DNA of 64,000 nt from Chelydra serpentina (taxonomy: Eukaryota; Chordata; Testudines; Chelydridae): contig JBAIAC010000003.1 of the NCBI GenBank assembly GCA_037349315.1, positions 9,176,501 to 9,240,500 on the forward strand, in the 5' to 3' direction. The position numbers and the translations under genes are program-made. The notes below the pieces were generated by a model. It ran no database searches and had not been told where the DNA came from. It saw only the letters and a list, made by a program, of their open reading frames with translations. Shown here piece after piece: positions 55,051 through 64,000 of the stretch (positions are counted from its first letter, which is position 1; every line of letters begins with the position of its first letter).

Positions 55051-57592
55051 GTAGGTTCTGGGGATACTGGACCACTGAACTAAAGGAAATGAGGGAGACA
55101 GCCAAGTGGCATTTTCAAAAGTGTTTACGCTCGCAGTTGGAGCCAGATTTTGAAAAGGGCTCTGTGTCCATCAGTCGTCATTTCACTTAGATGCCTAAAT
55201 TGTCCCTGAGCTCTTTTGAAATGTGGCAGTATATGTAGAGGCCTACGCAGGAGCTGCTGGGTACTGAGCTCTTTTGAAAGTTGGGCTCTACGTTGTCAAA
55301 AAAACAAAGCTGCACACAGAAGAGGGCGGGTGTGGGGAGAGTCTGTCTAAGGCAGGGGTCTCAAACACGCGGCCCGCGGAGTTATTTCCTGCGGCCCGCC
55401 ATAGGAACCGACTCCACTGGCAGCCACGCTCCAAACATTACCGAGTGTTTATATTTTATTAAACCCCCTCTTTGCATTATAATTTTTAAAAAGTTAATAG
55501 ATTGACTTTTAATCGAATACTCTATTACTCTTCATTTTTTTCATTTTTGACTATACTTTTGTATCATTGCGTGAAAAGGTTTCAGTGATGCGGCCCTCGG
55601 GCCAATTTACTAGTTCTCATGTGGCCCTCGTGGTGATTTGAGTTTGAGATCCCTGGTCTAACAGCTCAATCCTGGGCAGACTTCAGCTGACTTATTCTAT
55701 TTTGTAACAGAAAATGCACCCAGTAGCAGGAGGTGGCGTAACTTGAGATACCTAAATATGGACTTAGAAGCCTAAAGTTAAGCTTCTTTTTGGCCCTCGC
55801 CTGTTGAATATAGTTGGAATATAATCTGACCTGGAAAGGGAAGTGATACAGAGCCAAAAGGGAGTGAAACGAAACCCATCCATGTTACTCCTTTCTCCAG
55901 AGTGAAAATCCAAGTTGGGATTCTGTGGGTAAAACATGGGCAGGTCCTAGGCACAGGAGGCAGGCAGTCAAGCCATGTGATTGACAGGCTAAGAGTGTTG
56001 CACATCCCATGTTTCGGGAGGTCCAGAGGTCAATTGCTCATTGAGACAGAACTTGTTAGAGGCAGGCAGCTTGAACCAAAGCAACAAAAATCAAGAACAG
56101 ACCCCTTGCAGACCACCAAAAGAAATCCCACGGAGAGTCATGCAAACAGGCTAGGGCCTCCATAAGCTCTGATACAGGGAGACCTATTCATCATATCTAT
56201 CACAATATATTAATATATACCATCAGTATTGAAAATGTACTGGAAACATTGTGAAAGTGACAGCTGGATGGAATCCTCTTATCATAGCTTCAGCTCACAT
56301 TTACCAACATGTACATGCCATTTTTTTTTACACATATGATTAAGTATCATATTGCATGTAACATACATTCACCCACTGTACTCAGAACCCTCCAGTAACT
56401 CAGAGACACCACCTTATCTGGAGATTTCACCCTGGAAAAATGTTTCAGGAGTTGGCAACTGGAGTCTACCCGTACATTGGAGGTTCATATAAGGGTTTCT
56501 TGGGCCAGATCTTAATCTGGGATAAACAGTTATGATATGCTGAGTGGCACTAGCTAAGAATCTGGCCCCCACTGGCTTAAGGTTTGAACCAATAATGTTT
56601 CACTGAATAAAAATTGTGAGAATAAGGTTTTCTAAAAATATACCCTAAATTTTACTGGTTTTGCAGAGGTAAAAATTGTTTGGAGTGGTTCCCCTAAATA
56701 TCCCCCAGCCTTGCAGGTCGCTCATTCCTGGGAGCAAGGGCCTTCAAAGGGGGGCATATTTTGATATAATTCAAGGAAAACAATTCTTTCAACCCTGACT
56801 AAAATCCTCTTTTTAATCCTGAAAATTTTAGGGATGATTTATATTATCATTAAAGTATTATAATTTGCATAAAATTAAACATCAAAAAATTAGAAAGCAG
56901 GGAGAAAACCCTAAATCTGAAATCCCTAGATATATGCAGGGAGATGTTAGTTATGCAAGAAATATCACAAAAAAATCAATAATAATCAAAGAGAGAAGGA
57001 ATCATTGATGTTTTTGTCACTCATCTGGTCTCCCCATCTCTTATGTAGGCCTCTATCCTGCAATCAGGTTTGCACTGGTTGACCTGACATTCACGTGGAA
57101 CATTGTTGATCTCAGTGGCCCACCTACCTGGATCGAACTGCAGGATTGTAGATCTGTAAAATAAAATCCAGCCTCCTGCCCTGTAATTTGCATGAGGTTC
57201 ACATGACGCCAGTCACCTAGAGATTTTAAGGTGTTTGTTCCTTCCCCATTTGCTGTGAGAGACTCTTGAAAGTTCACTGTATCAGTTGCTAGACTGCTTG
57301 GCTTTTCCCCCTACCAACCAGCACAACATAACGGAGATGTGGATGTTAAACGTGTTCCAGCATTGAAATGGAATTTAAACAACCCTTCAGGTCAGCCAAT
57401 TAGTAGTCAGCTACAAATGCTTATGGGCTGAGATAACATGGAGAAGGGCCTCATGCTGTCAAACAGATTTATTTTAAAATTCTACATCTCTTTCCAGCAT
57501 CATTCAGGATAAGAATCTCCCTTGATGCACCAAGAAATGTTGCTTTTTCTCTCCCCAACCCTTCTTTCGTTTTTTTGTTTTTTTCACACAAG
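55051..57592 (+). other. EPHA5 intron between catalytic-loop and P+1 exons
   Basis: The 2.5-kb intron contains a hAT MITE (55353-55655) and repeat phrases at about 55108-55290. The stretch 55664-57592 is ordinary unique-looking sequence with no gene or repeat I recognise. Confidence 0.75.
55353..55655. mobile_element. Non-autonomous hAT element (303 bp)
   Basis: The ends are CAGGGGTCTCAAACAC and GTTTGAGATCCCTG. The flanks gtctaagg (55345-55352) and gtctaaca (55656-55663) agree at 6 of 8. The interior has 'gcggcccgc' at one end and 'gcggccctcgggcc' at the other, around an AT-rich middle. Confidence 0.92.
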
Positions 57593-57742
57593 GGAGGGAA
57601 GATCCCAATCAGATGGACAGCCCCAGAAGCCATCGCCTTCCGCAAATTCACCTCGGCCAGCGACGTCTGGAGCTATGGGATAGTGATGTGGGAAGTGGTG
57701 TCTTATGGAGAGAGACCCTACTGGGAGATGACCAATCAGGAT
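57593..57742 (+). CDS. EPHA5: EPHA5 exon: P+1 loop and helices E-F of kinase C-lobe
   Basis: The 150-bp exon encodes [39 protein letters not shown] and [21 protein letters not shown] is the tyrosine-kinase P+1 segment and SDVWSYGI the helix F Asp motif. AIAFRKF and WEMTNQD match EPHA5; EPHA3 has AIAYRKF and EMSNQD in my recall. The acceptor is tttcacacaag and the donor GAT|gtaagt at 57743. This is the last exon in the window. I looked for the following exon (starting VIKAVEEGYRLP in the family) down to base 64000 and did not see it. Confidence 0.97.
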
Positions 57743-58667
57743 GTAAGTACTTGCCAAAGGCACTGTATGACACGTCTCTTGCTATCAGAGACAGAACTGG
57801 CACAGTGCTTTCAGTCTGAAAGTGACAGCTGCTTTTAAAAAGCCCAGTGAAATGATTTTGCTTTCCCCCTGAAATTTCTTTTATTGAATGCCCTTTTATG
57901 CAGCAGCTCCAAACAAGCTTTGCACAAAGAGAAGTAAGTCTGCATGGAGTAAAGACTGTCTCCCTTGGCAGACTGCTGTAGTACCAGTGATGCGGTTATT
58001 ATCAGAGTCCATCAGTATTATGTTTAAAGATGAAGGTCTGCCAAAGGATGCATATTGATAAATGACATAATTTCAGCTACATTTACAAACTCATCCAGTC
58101 AACTATAGCTAAAGCCCTTTGTTTGCCATTTTGATTTCATTTAAAATTTACTGGGAATTTATCAGTGTTATAAAAATTAAAAAATGTGTAAAAATCAGTA
58201 CAAAAAATTAACTTCACAGTTTTCCGGGTAAATATTGAGGTTAATATTGGGGGACAGGAGGAGAGGGGAAAAAGCAACAAATAGATAAAAGTAAGAGTAT
58301 TTTAAATAAAAGCAGTGTAAGCTGTGGTTTATTTCATGAACTGTACATGAATAGTACATATACATGTATATGCCTATGTATTTTCTATTACATTGCGTTA
58401 CCTTAGCAGCCAGCTCACATTTACACTTAGACTAATTTATTAGTAACATAAACACATCTACCTAATGTCATGAATTGGATTTTCTTAACATAATCCATAT
58501 TTCCATACTTGAATGGTCCAAAATGTGGGTGAAAAATCAGTAAAAGCTTGCTATCTTTTGTAAAACCTGGGGAATTTTCAGTAAAAAGTGAAAACAAAGT
58601 TACTTAAGTATAGCTTAATTTTCTAGATCCGTCTGTATTAGTAAGTGCTTGCTTCCTTGAGGGAAAG

Positions 58668-59012
58668 GGAGGTGATGTGGTGTAATGGATAGGGCTCTTA
58701 ACCTAGATTCTCTTCCGGCCTCTGCCATCGACCGTAAGTATGACACTTCATCTCTCTTTCCTCTCCAACCCTTTGTCTTGTCTGCTTTGAAGAGCTTGCC
58801 GTCTAAATAAGGATGGTCTCTCATCATACATAGACAGTGCCTAACACAATGGGGCCATACACTCTTTGCTAGGGCTGTACATGCTACTTAGATTGCAGGC
58901 TCTTTGAAGCAGGCACTGTCTTTGTGTTCTGTTTGTACAGCACCTAGCACAACAGGGTCCTGGTCCATGGCTGGGTTCCTAGGCACTAGGATAATACAAA
59001 TAAATAATAATA
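58668..59012 (+). repeat. MIR-like SINE with extended 3' part
   Basis: The head 'gtgtaatggatagggctctt' is tRNA-like, followed by core-like phrases and 'caggctctttgaagcaggca', 'tacagcacctagcacaacag' and 'ataataataatgg' at the end. The family is uncertain. Confidence 0.5.
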
Positions 59013-59091
59013 ATGGAACAGAGGCTTGGGCCCGTGAGGTGCAGAGCGTCTACCGAGAATGTTCAGTATCCTGAAAGGTTGTGCTTTAAAT

Positions 59092-59947
59092 CAGGCCTGC
59101 ACAACTCATAAAGCGGCGAGGGCCATATTACTCCAAAGAAAACAGCTGAGGGCCAAACCCCCCAGCCCTGCGGAAACACCCCCCTCCCCCCAGCGCCACC
59201 CGCCCTGTGGAAACAACCCCTCCTTCCCCAACCCTGGGGTGTGGAAGCCTGTAGAGAGGGAAAGAAACAACGCGCATAGGGTGACCAGATCACAGCAGTA
59301 AAATAGGACCCGCCCCCTCCCCGCTCGGCCCCACCATCACACCCCTCTTCACCCCCCCCAGGGGTCACTATATTACTGCACACAACAGTCAATCAATGCA
59401 GTTGTAGATAAATCTCTGCATTATGCATTTTTGTATAACTTTTATATGACTTTGGTAATATGAATTTGGTTATATGACTTTTATATGAACCTTGGTAATA
59501 TGTTATAGCAGGCCCCTAATGTAGTATAATTAAGGTAAAAGAAAAATGTCTTTTTCCTAGAAGATCTTCCCCACACTTTGTATTCAATTGCCCTGTTGAA
59601 TGAATGAGGTGTGACTGAGGAAGGGGTGGAAGGCAGGCACCTCCAGACAGCTGCAACCCTTGGAGAGGGGATGGGAACCAGACCAAGGACAATCAAACTT
59701 GTCAAGTGGGCTGACTAGAGAAGAGCAAACATACTGACGGCCTCGGGGAAGCAAGCACCTTCCTTTGGGAACACCCTCTCTGCAGCATTGGGACAAACCC
59801 CAGCCCAGAGACAAGCAGCAAAAAGGACCAACGGACACAGTCCCAGATTTTGGGCCACACAGTGAGCCCACCTACTCACCCCCCTGCGGGCCGCACAGTC
59901 AGCCCATGCGGGCCGCATGCGGCTCCCGGGCCGCATGTGCAGGCCAG
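59092..59947. mobile_element. Non-autonomous hAT (856 bp) with perfect target duplication
   Basis: The ends are CAGGCCTGCACAACTC and GCATGTGCAGGCCAG. The flanks ctttaaat (59084-59091) and ctttaaat (59948-59955) are identical. The interior is GC-rich at both ends, contains 'tagggtgaccagatcac' (about 59277), which looks like the end of another element, and has a repeated 'ttggtaatatg' stretch (59452-59505). Confidence 0.9.
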
Positions 59948-62943
59948 CTTTAAATCAATGTACCATCAGATTGGCACATTTTAGTCACTGCAGAACGTAT
60001 GCCAGCCGTAGCACCATAATCTTATCCCTGTGGTGAGAGAGATGAATAAAACTAAAGCAAACAAAACGTTTCAGTTAAATTCTACAAACCCAAGTCCTGT
60101 AGTTTTCAGCGAGTTCAAAGAAAAACCCAGGGATATCAATCCAAGGGACAAATCCGACTCCTGTTTAAGTCAAGGAAACTTGAATGAAGGGGAGTTGCAT
60201 CAGGCACTTTTTTCACTTTTATTGCAATAGCTTGCCTGTATAATAGAGCTGTTTTTATTCTAAAGTAACTCAAACCACACTGCAAACGTGGGGCCAGAGT
60301 CAGGGCCCCTATCTCCGTCAGGGTGAAACCATCCATGTGCAGAGAGCCAGAACAAGGCCTGCCTGTCACATCAGTCCCACTGTGAGCATGTGTATGTATC
60401 TCTCTGGCAGCTGGAAGCATTTGCGCTGTAGTGTCACTAAGAACGGCAGGCTTCCACAGGCTGATCAAAACACAAGGTGCTACCAGGGACTAAGAAGTCT
60501 TAAGCAAAATTTGTCCTTTCACCCCATTGCTGCTGGGGTTTGAACCAGCCCCTCCACCCCTGGAGTGAAGAGTTTTCCCTCCCCACCTTGGGGTGGCACA
60601 GCTGAGGCACTGAGGGACCCTGTCCCTCCCTGTATCCCAGGTTCCAGCCCCAGTCTCTATAGAGAGGAGCGGTCTCTCTACTCCAGAGCTACTTACCACC
60701 CTGGCTTTCCCACAGAAGCTTTTCCCTAGCTCCCTTTCAGCTGAGATCCCAGCAACAGGACTTCTCTTGTCCTGATTGTCTTCACACTCAGCAGCCCACA
60801 GGCAGCAGCCGCAGCTGCTCCCCACTGCGCACAGAGGGCTGTATGTAGCCTGCTGTTCCCAAAAGCCCTTGCTTGCTCCCCGCCAGATGACTTAACTCAG
60901 TCAGGTGCTCTCCCGCAGGAGTACAAAGCACCTTGACTGCCTGGCCTTAAAGGAGCTCATAGGTCAGCACAGTAATTCAGGCCAGGTTATACCCTTGAGG
61001 GGCCTATATATCCTGGATTTTGATCATGCACGGACTCCGTTGAGGCATCTGACTGGGAGTGAGCAAGGGCTTCTGGGAGAAGCAGGAAGATCTCTATGCT
61101 CTGTGGGGAGCAGCTGCTGTCTGAGGCTTCCTATGCACAGCAGTGAATTCAGGGTGCAGGCCAGACAGTGGGTGAGGTCCTCAGCTGATGCAAATCAGCC
61201 TAGCTTTATTGCCTTCCCTGGTGCTATGCTGATATAACTCCCAGGAGTTGATCCAGTCCACAGTGAATGGAGGGGGCGGGGTAGTATTCAGTGAGGATTA
61301 AAAATAATGTAATAAAATAGAGTACAGTACAATTAATCAATGTGATGGATAGATAGAATATAAATTTAATTTTCATCGGGGAAATAAATGGTTTTATATC
61401 GTGAAGTGACAGCAGCAATTTTGCTGTGTGCTGCCGTCCTCTTCGGCCTTAGTAAGTTGTTTAAAAATAAGTTGGTGCATCCTGCCTCACTCTCCGCACA
61501 CACTCCAGCTTGCACATTGAACCAAGCAGGGGTTCTGCATGAGTAAAAGCACGTGGTCAAGTGATTAATGACTGTAGGGTAATGAATAGACACTATGGGG
61601 CCTTTCATGGCATTTGCATGCTTCACTTACCCTTACTTTCTCAAAAGGGCTCAGAACCCCCAAGCAGAGACAGATTTGCACAAGGGCTCAGCTTCTGTTT
61701 AGGTATGTAGCTAAAGGAGGGGACAGGTTTTCAAGACTGTTCAGCACCCGGCAGTACCCTCAAAGGGAGCTGCTTTTGAAAATTTGTCCACGTTATTTAG
61801 GTGCCTAACTGAGAGCTGAGCTTTTGTGAAAATTTGGCCCTACATGACTCTCACTGTGGACATGATTGGGTAGTGACTGGTCACTAGAATACCAGACCAT
61901 TTCTCATACTCCTGCTTGTGAGCTGCTTTCTTAGGATTTGAGATTGTCTCGTGAGTTAGATGTTTGGCTTTTTTCTGACATGGTTTTCAGTCAATAGCAA
62001 ATTCCCATTTCCTTGCATAGAGAGCGGAATGAATAGGATTCAAAGCTGGCTGCACCCTATTAGTTTTAATGGGACTGTATTACTTTTAAGGCCATTCTTG
62101 CAAGAAATGCTGGGTCCCATCCTCCCTCCAAGTCAGGATAATCATTGTAGGGGAGAGAGAAGTCTGGGAAACATAATTCATAGAGTTCCCTATGAATTCT
62201 GCTCTGGTTTGAATCCCATAGTCCAGGAAGAAGCTGCACTTCATTCATCCACAAATCCTCCAAGATACACATGGGTCCCAGGGGCATTCATTCCAATTCC
62301 CCATGCCTACTCTTTGCTGCCTGGTTCCTACATATCCCTGGACAGTACAGAATGCAGAAGCTAGGCTTCAAAGGCAGTTCTAAAGGGGGCTTCACAATGT
62401 GGAAGAAAAATACAACTCCTCTGGCTCTAGGAACTTTGTGAGACAGGTTGGGAAGACTCTAGCAGAGACCAGCAGGCATTTTATCACTGCCCCTTTCTAC
62501 CTGCTCCTTCTCTGCAGAGAGACTTCTGGGACAAAGGGAGCATGTCACATAGAGAAAACTCCCCTTCTCCATGGCAACAACCTCTCCCCAACACACAGAG
62601 GGGAGCAGGAGATCCAATGTTTTAAAGAAAATGGTCTTGTCCATTTGGTGTTAGCAATTACCTTGACTGTAAAAGTTCCTTTGGAAACTCCTGCTTCTCC
62701 CTTATTTTATCTAGCGCCTCTTTCGCCATAAGTGACTGTGTGATCACCTGCTACACGGAACAATCCTATCTGTCCTTCCTGCTCAGCTGTAACAGCCAAG
62801 CAAAGAAGGAACCCGACGGTATCTTACCATAACAAATAGCAAAAAGGGCAGAGAAAGCATTCAGCCAGGCAGACAGCTGGGCTATTTTGCTGACTCAGTC
62901 TCTCCATCTCAGTTGCTACCTTACTTAAAGGAAGTTTACCATG

Positions 62944-63419
62944 AAGAACATAAGAATGGCCATACTGGGTCAGACCAAAGGTCCATCTAGCCCAGGATCC
63001 TGTCTTCCGACAGTGGCTAATGCCAGGTGCCCCAAAGGGAATGAACAGAACAGGTAATCAGCAAGTGGTCCATCCCCTGTCGCCCATTCCCAGCCTCTGG
63101 CAAACAGAGGCTAGGGACACCATCCCTGCCCATCCTGGCTAATAGTCATTGATGGACCTATCCTCCATGAACTTATCTAGTTCTTTTTTTAACCCTGGTA
63201 TAGTGTTGGCCTTCACAACATCCTCTGGCACAGGTTGACTGTGCTTTGTGTGAAAAATACTTCCTTTTGTTTTTTTTAAACCTGCTGCCTATTAATTTCA
63301 TTTGGTAACCCCTAGATGTTGTGTTATGAGAAGGAGTAAATAACACCTCCTTATTTACTTTCTCCACACCGGTCTTAATTTTATAGGCTTCTATCATATC
63401 CCCTCTTAGTCATCTCTTA
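62944..63419 (-). mobile_element. CR1 LINE 3' end, reversed
   Basis: Its 3' terminus (reversed 'gaacataagaatggccatac') is at 62944. The reversed frame 63173-63397 includes [15 protein letters not shown] of ORF2. It is the same subfamily as 27849-28625 but with its 3' end intact, and is 5'-truncated at about 63419. Confidence 0.9.
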
Positions 63420-64000
63420 AGACGCTACATACACCTACCGGGGGATTATCCCAATCTAATACACAAACTTTCTGCCATGCCCAATGCAGAAATTTGGTCC
63501 CAAGTTTGTCTCTTCTGCCATTGCAGTAAGCAGCTCTAACTGGCATTAATACAAATGCACTTGGATGGCACAGATGGTAGGTAAATGCCAAGCTATGAAC
63601 TAGGATTCAATATGGAGTCAGCAAGATAACACTCCACCGCCAGAGGAATCCCTCTTGTGGATAGTGAGCATTTCAGACATGGACATTTTCTAGAACTCTT
63701 TATTAAAAAAAAAGGGAAAAAATTAATTTAGCTACATCGGCTGGACATTGAATGAATTTCACAAATGCATCTTGGAAAAGATGTGTATGAGTTTGGCTAT
63801 TCAAAACATGCAGATTAGAGAATTAATAAGAGATTTAGCTCTTGAAATTAGCATTGGTTCCTGTCCAAGTTTTGCTTGGATTGCCTCTGCACTTATATTG
63901 CATATACTTGGCAAATGAATGGATCATAGTAAGCAAACAAATTTAACTCAAGGGTGTTTCCCACTGTGGCATGTGACTGTTCCCAGAGTGTTTTCTGCCT

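Larger units (their letters stand above)
57743..64000 (+). other. EPHA5 intron downstream of the last visible exon (partial)
   Basis: The intron is cut by the window end. It holds a MIR-like repeat (58668-59012), a hAT with perfect target duplication (59092-59947) and a reverse CR1 3' end (62944-63419). A GC-rich block at about 60490-60970 has LTR-like composition but no boundaries I can defend. The stretches 57743-58667, 59956-60490, 60970-62940 and 63420-64000 show no gene and no next EPHA5 exon. Confidence 0.7.

Noticed and set aside
60490..60970. Solo LTR
   Set aside because: The composition is similar to other LTRs here but no TG/CA limits with matching flanks could be identified.

Overview
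The window is vertebrate genomic DNA, very probably from a cryptodiran (hidden-necked) turtle. Several copies of a tRNA-headed SINE carry a CR1-like 3' tail ending in repeats of ATTCTATG, the hallmark of the tortoise Pol III/SINE (Cry) family. Alongside them are many CR1 LINE pieces, MIR-like SINEs, hAT and TA-flanked MITEs and solo LTRs. The species call is inferred from repeats; no database was searched.

The only host gene I can support is EPHA5, an ephrin-A receptor tyrosine kinase, on the + strand. Eight exons are visible, each with AG/GT splice sites and compatible phases: the transmembrane exon (7095-7200), a 66-bp in-frame juxtamembrane cassette (24060-24125), the juxtamembrane exons (38909-38976 and 41751-41876), and kinase exons at 44423-44608, 52616-52677, 54841-55050 and 57593-57742. 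The ectodomain exons lie upstream of base 1. The kinase C-lobe remainder, SAM domain and PDZ-binding tail lie beyond base 64000.

The other ~98% is intron. Region by region: 1-7094 is intron with old SINE, MIR and CR1 pieces. 7201-24059 holds a hAT element, a Gypsy-like element whose two LTRs are inverted, a composite SINE, a solo LTR, a 7SL RNA-derived pseudogene inside an LTR-like stretch, and two adjacent MITEs. 24126-38908 holds several CR1 copies (one with an open ORF1), a perfectly flanked hAT, two solo LTRs (one with eight 50-bp repeats) and a MITE 50 bp from an exon. 41877-44422 is a nest of at least four insertion events, including a 147-bp copy of sequence from 1.85 kb upstream. 44609-64000 holds more MITEs, three hATs, an LTR-like region, a possible conserved AT-rich element and a CR1 at 62.9-63.4 kb.

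The most unusual items are the inverted-LTR retroelement with near-matching 5-bp flanks (9202-11973), the 147-bp templated copy nested in a CR1 (42935-43081), the 7SL-derived segment (about 21221-21346) and the conserved EPHA5 cassette exon. I found no operon, prokaryotic feature, CRISPR array or complete novel protein system.
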